Positions 18,482 to 26,619 of a DNA stretch of 64,000 nt are shown piece by piece. Numbering within the stretch: position 1 is the stretch's first letter; each line of letters begins with the position of its first letter. The stretch spans positions 1 to 64,000 of the forward strand of contig DDTB01000023.1 of assembly GCA_002343985.1 (NCBI GenBank), in the 5' to 3' direction. The notes beneath the pieces were generated by a model that had not been told where the DNA came from, did not search any database, and worked only from the letters and a program-made list of their open reading frames with translations. Position numbers and translations under genes: made by a program. Origin of the DNA: Chitinophagaceae bacterium UBA2375. GTDB lineage: Bacteria; Bacteroidota; Bacteroidia; Chitinophagales; Chitinophagaceae.

Positions 18482-19948
18482 ATGGGTAAACCAACTGGAT
18501 TTTTAGAACAACAGCGCGAACTTCCGCACAAGCGCGATCCCAAAAAGCGCATAAACGACTACAACGAGGTAGACCCCGTGATTGACGAGGGGATTACTGT
18601 GAAACAGGCTTCGCGGTGTATGGACTGTGGTATTCCGTTTTGTCATAATGGTTGCCCGCTTGGAAATATTATTCCCGAATTTAATGATGCCGTGTATCAG
18701 GAAAACTGGAAGCTGGCGTATGAGATTCTGATTTCAACCAACAACTTTCCTGAATTTACCGGAAGAATTTGTCCGGCACCCTGCGAAGCTTCTTGTGTAT
18801 TAGGCATTAACAAACCCCCGGTAGCTATTGAGTATATTGAAAAGTCAATTATAGAAAGAGCCTTTCAGGATGGGTATGCCAAACCGCGTATACCGGTTAC
18901 CAGCACGAATAAAAAAATTGCAATTGTAGGGTCTGGCCCATCGGGGCTTGCGGCTGCGGCACAATTAAATTATGCCGGCCACCAGGTAACTGTGTTTGAA
19001 CGGGCCGATGAAATTGGCGGGTTGCTACGGTACGGAATACCTGACTTCAAATTAGATAAACAAATAGTTGACCGCAGAGTGCAGTTAATGACGGAAGAAG
19101 GCGTGAAGTTTCAGACCAATGCTAACGTAGGCGTAAATATTTCGGTAACTCAAATAAAAGAAGAGTTTGATGCGATTTTACTTTGCGGAGGATCAACCAT
19201 TCCGCGCGACTTACCAATCCCTGGAAGGGAATTGAAAGGTGTACACTATGCCATGGATTTTTTGACACAACAAAATTGCAGAGTGGCCGGTAAAAAAGTA
19301 AACACACAAGAAATCTGGGCTACCGGAAAAAATGTGGTGGTAATTGGCGGAGGCGATACCGGTTCAGATTGTGTGGGGACATCAAACCGGCATGGGGCAA
19401 AGTCAGTAACGCAAATTGAAATTTTATCTAAACCACCAAAAGATAGAACCGCTTCTATGCCCTGGCCAAGCTGGCCAATGATTTTGAGAACCTCCACTTC
19501 TCACGAAGAAGGATGTGAGCGCAACTGGTCGATAGTTACTAAAGAGTTTATTGGCGATGATCAAGGCAACCTGAAAGCCTTAAAGATTGCCGAAGTGGAA
19601 ATGAAAAACGAACCGGGTAAACCACCAGTCTTTGTAGAAATAGCTGGCAGCGAAAAAGAAATTCCGTGCGAGTTGGCTTTATTGGCGATGGGCTTTTTAC
19701 ATCCTCAGCACAATGGTTTAGTAGAGCAACTGAGTGTTGACCGCGATGAGCGGGGCAATGTAAAAGCAACCAACTATAAAACTTCTGTGGAAGATGTGTT
19801 TGCTGCAGGCGATATGCGCAGGGGGCAATCACTGGTTGTGTGGGCGATAAGCGAAGGCCGCGAAGCTGCGCGTGCAGTAGATCAGTATTTAGTAGGACAA
19901 ACTACATTGGAGGCAAAAGAACAGGGGATATTGAGTTTGGTGGAGTAG
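18482..19948 (+). CDS. gltD: Glutamate synthase (NADPH) small subunit
   Basis: The 488-residue product has the N-terminal double [4Fe-4S] domain with Cys-x2-Cys-x4-Cys-x3-Cys in CMDCGIPFCHNGCPLGN and a second set in ICPAPCEASCVLGI. The FAD site is IVGSGPSGLAAAAQL and the NADPH site VVIGGGDTGSDC, followed by the late FAD motif AAGDMRRGQSLVVWAI. It passes electrons from NADPH to GltB. It lies 81 nt downstream of gltB across a repeat. Length and motifs are complete. Confidence 0.97.
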   Translation: MGKPTGFLEQQRELPHKRDPKKRINDYNEVDPVIDEGITVKQASRCMDCGIPFCHNGCPLGNIIPEFNDAVYQENWKLAYEILISTNNFPEFTGRICPAPCEASCVLGINKPPVAIEYIEKSIIERAFQDGYAKPRIPVTSTNKKIAIVGSGPSGLAAAAQLNYAGHQVTVFERADEIGGLLRYGIPDFKLDKQIVDRRVQLMTEEGVKFQTNANVGVNISVTQIKEEFDAILLCGGSTIPRDLPIPGRELKGVHYAMDFLTQQNCRVAGKKVNTQEIWATGKNVVVIGGGDTGSDCVGTSNRHGAKSVTQIEILSKPPKDRTASMPWPSWPMILRTSTSHEEGCERNWSIVTKEFIGDDQGNLKALKIAEVEMKNEPGKPPVFVEIAGSEKEIPCELALLAMGFLHPQHNGLVEQLSVDRDERGNVKATNYKTSVEDVFAAGDMRRGQSLVVWAISEGREAARAVDQYLVGQTTLEAKEQGILSLVE

Positions 19949-19989
19949 GTTGTATTGGGTACTTTTATTTTAGTTTCATATTGCCGCCA

Positions 19990-20475
19990 ATGGAAATGAG
20001 AAGCTCTGTACTAATTGTTATTGCTGTACTACTGATCAGTCCGGTTTTGGCTCAAGACCTTAATTTAGATAACCGAACTTTCCACAAAAAGAATAGTATT
20101 AACGTTGAACTGGGGGGGTATGCATTTCTTGGTTCTTTAAATTATGAAAGAGTGATCTTGAATAATCGCAAGTACAAAACTACCGGGCAACTTGGATTTG
20201 GATATTTAGGTTTCCCAATTGTATTGCACCAATTGATTTCATTCAATAAGCACCATGTAGAATTGGGATTTGGAGTTGTTTTACCTTCACCCTTAGTTGA
20301 AGATCAGTATTATCCTTTTTTAACAGGACGTATTGGATATAGATTTCAAAAGCCATCCGGTAATTTTATTTTCAGAGCAGGTATAATGCCTGTGATCCTT
20401 GGGCCCGACAAGGGAGGTGAAGCCGATATGTTTTTATGGGCCTGGCCAGGACTCTCTTTTGGTTGGACTTTTTAA
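19990..20475 (+). CDS. Small secreted beta-barrel-like hypothetical protein
   Basis: From ATG 19990 the product is 161 residues with a clean signal peptide (SSVLIVIAVLLISPVLAQ). Alternating strands follow (INVELGGYAFLGSLNYER, HHVELGFGVVLPSP), and the C-terminus is GLSFGWTF. The terminal Phe and Gly/aromatic strands suggest a small outer-membrane barrel. The frame opens further upstream inside gltD, but only the ATG at 19990 gives a signal peptide. No specific family was recognised. Confidence 0.7.
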   Translation: MEMRSSVLIVIAVLLISPVLAQDLNLDNRTFHKKNSINVELGGYAFLGSLNYERVILNNRKYKTTGQLGFGYLGFPIVLHQLISFNKHHVELGFGVVLPSPLVEDQYYPFLTGRIGYRFQKPSGNFIFRAGIMPVILGPDKGGEADMFLWAWPGLSFGWTF

Positions 20476-20667
20476 CAATCTTTCTCATCCAAGCGCAAGC
20501 ATCACGCTTGTGCTTATCCCTATCTGACACCTGCACCACATAACGTAATTCAATAAGTCCCTTCTTGTAAAAAAATCTCTTGGGCAACTGTAAAGATAAT
20601 CTTCTTCATGTTCTACAAAACCTGCTTCAACCGGGTTGTAGTGTATGTATTCCATTTTTTTGGTAGA
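20476..20667 (-). pseudogene. Remnant of a REP-associated tyrosine transposase (RAYT), C-terminal end, frameshifted
   Basis: The minus strand encodes KKMEYIHYNPVEAGFVEHEE followed by DYLYSCPRDF, the conserved end of IS200-like RAYT proteins. A T7 run then shifts frame to YKKGLIELRYVVQV and SDRDKHKRDACAW. There is no catalytic HUH or Tyr region upstream; that side is LuxR gene and spacer. So only the last 60 or so residues remain. A REP-type hairpin (20491-20515) sits in its tail, as expected for the RAYT/REP partnership. Confidence 0.75.
20491..20515. repeat. REP-type hairpin AAGCGCAAGC-N5-GCTTGTGCTT
   Basis: The arms 20491-20500 and 20506-20515 pair with one G-T position and a 5-nt loop. 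The hairpin is next to the RAYT remnant and is probably the repeat that family moves. Confidence 0.65.
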
Positions 20668-20739
20668 ACACAGTTGTATTTAAAATTTCAATCGCGCCTG
20701 TATTAGATTTTTTGAGTATCGCCAAGCCGTATAGGCGGA

Positions 20740-21762
20740 TTAGTCATTTTTCAAATTCACAATTCCTTTTCTTGATTTAACATTGAGTTTTGAGTAGATA
20801 CTACTAACGTGAGATTTTACGGTACTCAATCCAATATTAAATTGATCAGCAATTTCTTGATTGCTTGCTCCTTGCTGAAGCATTTCATAAATCTTTCTTT
20901 CCTGAACACTTAATTTGTCAACATGATTAGCCTTAATTTTAGTTTTCTTCGAACTGTATCTTCCAACCACAAAGCCGATAAGGGTTAAAAATCCTAGTGA
21001 AACTACGGTGATTGTTATTGTTGAATTGTCGAAACTGTTAAATGAAAGTTTCTTTTTGAATGAATTGAAATATGGATTATTCTGATTGCTCCACTTTTTG
21101 ATGTATGATTTATAATAACTTTCATTAGAAGAATAGTTTTCTGAAAAACGATTTTTGTAAATCGCATAAAGAGAAACCATAAAGTAATTTGACGTGTCAG
21201 CAATTAACAGCAAATCTTTCTCCAGTTGCTTTTCAATAAGTAATCGTTTTGATGCCGAACTTTCTGATGCAATACTATCGGCTTTAAAAAAATGATGAGT
21301 AATACGTTGAAATGCAATATTCTCTTTGTCGCCCTCAAAAACTATATTTTTAAATGGCGGATAATACGAATTGCTTGTTAGATGAATTGTTGAAAGTCGG
21401 TTAGCGATTAAAAATAAATGATTTTCGTCTTTACCGCCAATAATGAGCGTGGCTGGTGAGTCATTCTTCTTAACAATGTGCAAGCGAAACAAATTTTGAT
21501 CAACTGGCAAATAGTCAATATCAAATTTGAAATAGCCAAGGCTATCTATGTTGGCCTTGGCTATTATTATCTCATTAGACATTACATACATATCATCGAA
21601 TGTTGTAATGTGCGAAAGATAGATGGTCGAACTCCATGAATTATCTAACGATAATTTTCCAGCGATGTATGATTTAGTTTTTATTTGGCCATAAAGCGGA
21701 ATAACTGAAACGAAAAATACTATTGTTGCTAAAACGTTTCTTGAACAAATTGTCATACTCAA
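20740..21762 (-). CDS. Membrane-tethered LuxR-type transcriptional regulator with extracytoplasmic sensor domain
   Basis: The 340 residues start with a signal/anchor (VLATIVFFVSVIPLYGQ). A periplasmic part of about 220 residues resembles the DUF4369-type beta domain early on and is helical later. A membrane helix (TITITVVSLGFLTLIGFVVG) is followed by a LuxR HTH (LSVQERKIYEMLQQGASNQE, then STVKSHVSSIYSKL) at the C-terminus. This is a one-component sensor: ligand outside, DNA binding inside. It starts 2 nt after the gene at 21765, so the two form an operon. The signal sensed is unknown. Confidence 0.8.
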   Translation of the reverse strand: MSMTICSRNVLATIVFFVSVIPLYGQIKTKSYIAGKLSLDNSWSSTIYLSHITTFDDMYVMSNEIIIAKANIDSLGYFKFDIDYLPVDQNLFRLHIVKKNDSPATLIIGGKDENHLFLIANRLSTIHLTSNSYYPPFKNIVFEGDKENIAFQRITHHFFKADSIASESSASKRLLIEKQLEKDLLLIADTSNYFMVSLYAIYKNRFSENYSSNESYYKSYIKKWSNQNNPYFNSFKKKLSFNSFDNSTITITVVSLGFLTLIGFVVGRYSSKKTKIKANHVDKLSVQERKIYEMLQQGASNQEIADQFNIGLSTVKSHVSSIYSKLNVKSRKGIVNLKND

Positions 21763-21764
21763 AA

Positions 21765-22214
21765 TTATTCATAAATCATTACTTCTGACCAAATGCTTCC
21801 TGTCGTTTCCACGGGAACAATTTTTATTTTCCATGCCCCTGGTAAAGGTTCTTTAAAATACTTGTTGATACGGCCGCTGGTTTCTTTCTCCGAACCCGCT
21901 TGTAGCCCTACTGTATAATTCCCCAATTTTACTCCATTAGGGTCATATATTTCAATGGTCAGTTTCCCATTGCTCACAGAACTCCAAACTTTTAAGTCAA
22001 ATTTTGTTGCTTTTGGCGGAATATCAATTACAATTTCTTCTGTTTTAGAATTCTTGTCTAACTTAAAATTTCTTTCCAGCGTAGTTACCGAACTTGCAAA
22101 ACTCTTTCCGGATTCATTTGTTTGGGGCGTTGCTTTTTCTTTGGTTGTTTGCCCAAAAGCCGCCATAGAAGCGACCAAAAGTGAAGTAATCAAATAAACT
22201 GCTCTTGTTTTCAT
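21765..22214 (-). CDS. Secreted small beta-sandwich protein, partner of membrane LuxR regulator
   Basis: From ATG 22214 the 149-residue product has a signal peptide (VYLITSLLVASMAAFGQ), a Thr/Lys-rich linker and one beta domain (FDLKVWSSVSNGKLTIEIYD, then PNGVKLGNYTV) like the PPC or proprotein-convertase P-like sandwich. It ends PGAWKIKIVPVE ... SEVMIYE. No catalytic residues are evident. It precedes the membrane LuxR gene by 2 nt, so a role as ligand or co-sensor is possible but only inferred. An in-frame ATG at 22247 would extend it by 11 residues without improving the signal sequence. Confidence 0.75.
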   Translation of the reverse strand: MKTRAVYLITSLLVASMAAFGQTTKEKATPQTNESGKSFASSVTTLERNFKLDKNSKTEEIVIDIPPKATKFDLKVWSSVSNGKLTIEIYDPNGVKLGNYTVGLQAGSEKETSGRINKYFKEPLPGAWKIKIVPVETTGSIWSEVMIYE

Positions 22215-22499
22215 AATAAAGGACTTTAAAGTTTTAACATGCCGCAAAGTTGAAGCACTGGTGCATCGAGTAAAAAAGATAACGGTATGAAAAAGGTCTG
22301 ATTATAGTAGGAAAAAAGTCTTAATTCTGGTTTTTCGATTCATTATTCTTGACTTCTCTTATGCCACCTTACCCAAGTACAACGCTTGCGCCTGTATTGA
22401 GTTATTCTTACGTCTTTTGAATGGAGTATACTTCTGAAAAGAATTTACCTGGAAAAATATGACCAGGTTAGTGGAGTATTATTGTAAATTAGCAAAACG

Positions 22500-23156
22500 A
22501 TGGCAAGCTACGAGCAACTTTTTGAAAACAACCGCAACTGGGTAGCCAGTAAGTTAGCTACCAACAAAGAGTTTTTTGAAAAAATAGCCCGCGAACAGCA
22601 CCCTGATTATTTGTACATCGGGTGTAGCGATAGCCGTGTAACAGCCGAAGACCTGATGGGAGTAGAGCCAGGCGAAGTGTTTGTGCATCGCAATGTGGCA
22701 AACCTGGTAAATGCAACCGATCTGAATGTGATGGCGGTAATTAATTATGCGGTAAGGCACCTGAATGTTAAACATATTATTGTCTGTGGACACTACAACT
22801 GCGGTGGTGTTAAAGCTGCCATGCAACCTGTTGATATGGGAATTCTTAACCCCTGGCTGCGCAATATAAGAGACGTGTACCGACTACATAAAACCGAGCT
22901 CAATAATATTAAAGATGTAGAACAACGGTACAGAAGATTGGTTGAGTTGAACGTGGAAGAACAATGCATTAATGTAATAAAACTGGCCAGTGTACAACAA
23001 ACCTATGTCGAGAAAGGCTTCCCGGTTGTGCATGGCTGGGTTTTTGATTTGAAAACAGGGTACCTCAAAGATCTTAACCTTGACTTTGTAAAAATTCTGA
23101 AAGATATACGGGAGATTTATAACCTTACGGGGACCAATTGGGATGAAAAGAAATAA
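22500..23156 (+). CDS. can: Beta-class carbonic anhydrase
   Basis: The 218-residue product has zinc ligands Cys42, His98 and Cys101 (GCSDSR and HYNCGG) with the Asp44/Arg46 dyad, at the same numbering as E. coli Can. It interconverts CO2 and bicarbonate in the cytoplasm, supplying bicarbonate for biosynthesis. The full fold is present, including GWVFDLKTGYLKDL near the end. It stands alone, with 250 bp of non-coding DNA upstream. The sequence TAAATTAG just before the start is a weak -7 candidate. Confidence 0.96.
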   Translation: MASYEQLFENNRNWVASKLATNKEFFEKIAREQHPDYLYIGCSDSRVTAEDLMGVEPGEVFVHRNVANLVNATDLNVMAVINYAVRHLNVKHIIVCGHYNCGGVKAAMQPVDMGILNPWLRNIRDVYRLHKTELNNIKDVEQRYRRLVELNVEEQCINVIKLASVQQTYVEKGFPVVHGWVFDLKTGYLKDLNLDFVKILKDIREIYNLTGTNWDEKK

Positions 23157-23254
23157 ATCCGAAGGGGAAATCTTGTACTGTCAGGGTCAATTTTATTTTA
23201 AGTCTGCTGTAAAAAACTTTCGTCTGCTTGTTTATCAATTTATTGATTACAGAT

Positions 23255-23722
23255 TCATTTAAACTTAGCCAACTCTCTTTTAAGTAGTATAATTTCTTGT
23301 CTTAATGCTTCATTTTCATCTTGCAAAGGCTGAGTTATGTTTTTTAATTTCTCCTTTCGCTCTCTGCTTTTTGCCTCCAAAGCCTTTATTATCTCTGAAT
23401 ACTGGTTGATTTTTTCTCTGGCGATTTTCAGGTTGTACTGAAGTTCATCGATTAATCGAGCGGACTCTTGAAGTTTTATGTTTTGGTTATAGCGAAGAAC
23501 AGATTCAAATCCATACTTTGTTCTAATATATTCTTCTCCGGATTCGTTTTTGTAGATGTCTTGCCCAACGTAACTGAGTCCAACGTAAAGGGCTATTAAA
23601 TCATAAACCGTTATGTCTCGTGTTGGTGTACCATCACTTTTCTTAATAATTAAATCATCCGGAATTCGGTACTCAATTCTTTCATTTATCCTATTCTCCA
23701 TTTCAGATTTTATGTCAGTCAT
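23255..23722 (-). CDS. Coiled-coil hypothetical protein overlapping topoisomerase IB gene
   Basis: The 155-residue protein has an N-terminal globular part of about 75 residues (YRIPDDLIIKKSDGTPTRDI) and a C-terminal coiled coil from about residue 80, with heptads such as LQYNLKIAREKINQY and LQDENEALRQEIILLKREL. There is no signal peptide or membrane helix. Its start overlaps the end of the topoisomerase IB gene by 8 nt, so translational coupling is likely. No family was recognised; a DNA- or topoisomerase-related adaptor role is a guess from context. Confidence 0.65.
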   Translation of the reverse strand: MTDIKSEMENRINERIEYRIPDDLIIKKSDGTPTRDITVYDLIALYVGLSYVGQDIYKNESGEEYIRTKYGFESVLRYNQNIKLQESARLIDELQYNLKIAREKINQYSEIIKALEAKSRERKEKLKNITQPLQDENEALRQEIILLKRELAKFK

Positions 23723-24743
23723 TTGAGTTCTTCAGATAATTAAACGTTACGGTTTCTTCGCGTGTTAATCCGCGATGCTTGTTGCCTTTACCGGCTTTGT
23801 TCCATTTTGAACGAAACTTACCGCTTGCCCAATCGGATAGAATAGTGGGGTGAATATAACTCGACCGGCAAACCGTTGGCGTATTGCCTAAATCTGCGGC
23901 CACAGTTTTTACCACATCATTTGCCACGCGCTTGCGGGCGCGTTCCGTATCGGGGTCTAACTGGCGCGAAAGCCGGTGTGCTGTCTTCCACGTAGCGGCC
24001 CAGGTACGAAAATCTTTGGCTGTTATGCTGGCATGGTTTGGTATAACAGCATCCAGGTATTCGTTAATGTGATTGGCCTTTACATCATAGTCGCTTCCGT
24101 TTTTATCGTGATAGCGGAACAAATCCTGTTTTTTGTTTTTGCCGCCCACCTCGCCCGAAGCCTGAATAATCTTTACCAGATCATCTTCCCAAATTCTACG
24201 CTTCCAAAGCTTTCCTGACTTACCGATAAACTCAAATACCGCATCGCCCTTTCCTTCGGCACTGGCCGAGCGATCAAAAATTACATGACCTTCCTTTAAG
24301 GTGGTTAGTCCGTACGAATTATTTTGTTTGGCATACTCATCATTACCCACCCGAAAGTGATACAGGTCAATCAGTTTGATAATCAACGCCACCACTTTTT
24401 CTTTTGGCATGCCATGCAACTTTAAATCGCGATTTACTTCTTTTCGGATGGTGGGTAGCAATTCTGCAAATTCAACCATGCTATCAAATTTTTCGGCTGC
24501 ACGTGCCAGTGTCCAGTTTTCATGGTAACGATACTGAAGCCTGCCCTTTACATCTTTGCCTGTAGCTTGCAGGTTAGCAGTGGCATCTATCGAAATCCAA
24601 ACATCTACCCAGGCGGGGGGCAATACCAACTTATTGCAGCGATCAATAATCTTTGTGTTGACAATTTTTTTACCCTTATGGTCGTAATACTCCCACGAAA
24701 GCTTTTTGGTTTTAGTTTTCTTTCTCGAAATCCCTTTTTTCAT
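23715..24743 (-). CDS. DNA topoisomerase IB (poxvirus/bacterial type)
   Basis: The 342-residue protein matches the compact bacterial topoisomerase IB. An N-terminal beta part reads KLVLPPAWVDVWIS and GRLQYRYHENW. The catalytic domain has KDFRTWAATWKTAH and VGNDEYAKQNNSYGLTTL. The active-site tyrosine is in CRSSYIHPTIL. The enzyme relaxes supercoils by forming a 3'-phosphotyrosyl link. It is followed by an overlapping coiled-coil gene. The C-terminal tail (KAGKGNKHRGLTREE) is basic. Confidence 0.9.
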   Translation of the reverse strand: MKKGISRKKTKTKKLSWEYYDHKGKKIVNTKIIDRCNKLVLPPAWVDVWISIDATANLQATGKDVKGRLQYRYHENWTLARAAEKFDSMVEFAELLPTIRKEVNRDLKLHGMPKEKVVALIIKLIDLYHFRVGNDEYAKQNNSYGLTTLKEGHVIFDRSASAEGKGDAVFEFIGKSGKLWKRRIWEDDLVKIIQASGEVGGKNKKQDLFRYHDKNGSDYDVKANHINEYLDAVIPNHASITAKDFRTWAATWKTAHRLSRQLDPDTERARKRVANDVVKTVAADLGNTPTVCRSSYIHPTILSDWASGKFRSKWNKAGKGNKHRGLTREETVTFNYLKNSND

Positions 24744-24829
24744 GATTTGGCTTCGATTGACGAACGGAAACTACAAAAAGCAGAAACAGGAAGCAACGAG
24801 TGCGTATGTCAATTAACCATATAAAGTAA

Positions 24830-25054
24830 TTAACGCCCTGTCTTTTTTTTGTCGTTTACGTATTCCAGAATGTCGGCTGGCTGGCAGTCTAAAGCTTTGC
24901 ATATTGCCTCTAATGTGCTAAAGCGAATAGCCTTTGCCTTTCCGGTTTTTAAAATGGAAAGATTAGATAAGGTTAAATCAACCCGTTCCGAAAGTTCGTT
25001 AAGCGAAATTTTACGCTTAGCCATCATCACATCTAAGTTCACTACGATGGGCAT
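24830..25054 (-). CDS. Small XRE/Cro-type HTH transcriptional regulator
   Basis: The 74 residues are essentially one HTH_3-type domain: VMMAKRKISLNELSERVDLT, then LSNLSILKTGKAKAIRF, with ALDCQPADILEYV at the end. The form is that of YozG-like regulators that accompany DUF2975 membrane proteins. It starts 3 nt after the DUF2975 stop, so both share a transcript. A perfect dyad upstream of the pair (25629-25657) is a candidate binding site. Confidence 0.88.
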   Translation of the reverse strand: MPIVVNLDVMMAKRKISLNELSERVDLTLSNLSILKTGKAKAIRFSTLEAICKALDCQPADILEYVNDKKKTGR

Positions 25055-25057
25055 ACC

Positions 25058-25594
25058 CTAAACCGTTAAATCGTTTTCGTTCTGTAGGTCCACTCCTTTC
25101 TTAAAGATGGCTGCAATTACATAGACTACGGCTGCCATTATGATATAGGCCTGGCTATCGGCCCAGAATTGATTCAGGCTACTAATATTGTAGCCTTTGT
25201 GCAATAAAGTATTAGCAGTTTGTCGCGCACCAAAACTTAATATTCCTACAGAAAATGTATAGTAACTGATTTTGGTTATGTGCCCCGAAACAAAAGGACT
25301 AAAGGGTTTAGACAAATCCATTTTGGATAACAGCATAATGAGGATATAAAATAAGCATGCCTTTAAAATGGAAATAACCAGAATAAAGCTATACATGCTA
25401 AAGAATGCCCACGTGCTGCGGTTATACATTTCGGTTAAGTCCAGTTTCTGATACAGATTTGGTATTAACTCAGGATTGTAAAGGCTGAAAAAAAAGTTTA
25501 CAATAAGGCCACCGGCCTCAATACTCAAGCCTACAAAGATGATCCACGCAATAATATGCAGGAATATAAAAATGTACTGATCTCCTTTTGCCAT
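25058..25594 (-). CDS. DUF2975 family membrane protein
   Basis: The 178-residue protein has four predicted membrane helices (IFLHIIAWIIFVGLSIEAGG, then FILVISILKACLFYILIMLL and two more near the C-terminus) in the arrangement typical of DUF2975. It is paired with the XRE regulator directly downstream, as in many Gram-positive and Bacteroidota genomes. Function is unknown; by analogy it may modulate the regulator from the membrane. Confidence 0.85.
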   Translation of the reverse strand: MAKGDQYIFIFLHIIAWIIFVGLSIEAGGLIVNFFFSLYNPELIPNLYQKLDLTEMYNRSTWAFFSMYSFILVISILKACLFYILIMLLSKMDLSKPFSPFVSGHITKISYYTFSVGILSFGARQTANTLLHKGYNISSLNQFWADSQAYIIMAAVVYVIAAIFKKGVDLQNENDLTV

Positions 25595-25628
25595 AATGGG
25601 TTACGGTTAAATAATAGGCAAATGTAAT

Positions 25629-25657
25629 AAATATTTATTGATAAACAATAAATATTT
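25629..25657. promoter_or_regulatory. Perfect 12-bp dyad upstream of DUF2975-XRE operon
   Basis: AAATATTTATTG (25629-25640) and CAATAAATATTT (25646-25657) are exact inverted repeats with spacer ATAAA, 35 bp before the DUF2975 start. Its place and symmetry suit an operator for the co-encoded HTH protein. It is very AT-rich, so chance pairing is less negligible than the length suggests. Confidence 0.5.
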
Positions 25658-25681
25658 TTCTTTTATAGGAAAATTCCTGAA

Positions 25682-25756
25682 TTAAAAGTATAACGACACC
25701 TGAACCCGGTCTTGGTAGGTTTTGGAAATAATTAATTGTCGGAATTTAGGGTAGGC
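25682..25756 (-). pseudogene. Truncated C-terminal tail of an outer-membrane barrel protein
   Basis: On the minus strand, 24 codons plus TAA read AYPKFRQLIISKTYQDRVQV then SLYF. The alternating strand ending in Phe is the usual close of an outer-membrane beta-barrel. Upstream, the frame runs straight into the TAA that ends the VIT-family gene, with no start. The gene is therefore cut exactly where base composition changes. The reading is short, so a chance match remains possible. Confidence 0.5.
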
Positions 25757-25768
25757 ATTTTCAAATTA
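25757..25768. other. Probable sequence junction between two unlike genomic segments
   Basis: To the left, coding DNA is AT-richer, with CGT/CGC/AGA arginine codons and Cytophagales-like repeats. To the right, genes are GC-richer, with frequent AGG. The barrel tail breaks off here and the VIT gene ends here. The shift was judged by eye, not computed. Confidence 0.5.
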
Positions 25769-26467
25769 CACTTGCACACCAAAAAGATACCCAACAACGG
25801 CAGACAAGACCATGGCTATGCTGCCCCAGATCACAATACGGAGCACTGATTTGGCAATGCTGGAACCTCCTGTTTTGGCCGACACCGCTCCAAGGATGAT
25901 GAGCGACAAAATGGTAAAGCCATAGAGGTAATACTCCATATTATGCACCGGCGCGAACAAGGTTACTGCCAATGGTAACAAGCCACCGGCGGTGAATGCG
26001 GCTCCCGAAGCAAAAGCAGCCTGGATTGGTTTTGCCTGGCTGATTTCGTTGATACCTAATTCATCCCGGATATGTGCCCCCAGGGCATCGGCCTCGGTAA
26101 GCTCTCTGGCTACCTGCATGGCGGTTTCTTTTTTCAATCCTCTCTTCTCATATATCTCCGCCAGGATTTTCATTTCCACCTCCGGCATAGCCGTAAGCTC
26201 CTGCTTCTCCCGCTCAATGTCGGCATGCTCAATATCTGTTTGGGAACTAACAGACACATACTCGCCCGCCGCCATCGACAAAGCGCCGGCCACCAACCCG
26301 GCTACGGTTGCCAATAAAATGGGATCCCTGCTGGTACTGGCCGTGGCCACACCAATGGCCAAACTGGATATGGAAATGATGCCGTCATTGGCGCCCAAAA
26401 CCGCCGCCCTCAGCCAGTTGCTTCGGTGTATATAATGACTCTCTAAATAATTGTCGATGGTAATCAT
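25766..26467 (-). CDS. VIT1/CCC1 family membrane transporter
   Basis: The 233 residues have the hallmark NWLRAAVLGANDGIISISSL in the first membrane helix and AGALSMAAGEYVSVSSQTD in the second. A cytoplasmic metal-binding helix region follows (EREKQELTAMPEVEMKILAE), then three C-terminal helices. Relatives move Fe2+ or Mn2+ out of the cytosol. The Glu-rich loop that binds transition metals is present but short. The gene ends within a few bases of the proposed junction, yet its own C-terminus (VVGYLFGVQV) looks complete. Confidence 0.9.
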   Translation of the reverse strand: MITIDNYLESHYIHRSNWLRAAVLGANDGIISISSLAIGVATASTSRDPILLATVAGLVAGALSMAAGEYVSVSSQTDIEHADIEREKQELTAMPEVEMKILAEIYEKRGLKKETAMQVARELTEADALGAHIRDELGINEISQAKPIQAAFASGAAFTAGGLLPLAVTLFAPVHNMEYYLYGFTILSLIILGAVSAKTGGSSIAKSVLRIVIWGSIAMVLSAVVGYLFGVQV

Positions 26468-26619
26468 TCAGTTCATGTTTAGATGCCCGGTTGCCTGTGC
26501 TTGCAGAAAGGGTCATACACCAGGCTGTTTTGGAGTTTGATCATTAAGATGTGCCATCCTAAGGTACACTAAACTTTTCAGTAATAATTCAGTCATAGCC
26601 CCTAACCCCCGAACCGTTA

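Noticed and set aside
22358..22480. Minus-strand open tail reading RRKNNSIQAQALYLGKVA then TAA
   Set aside because: It could be a gene remnant, but no start, no recognised family and short length; not enough to annotate.
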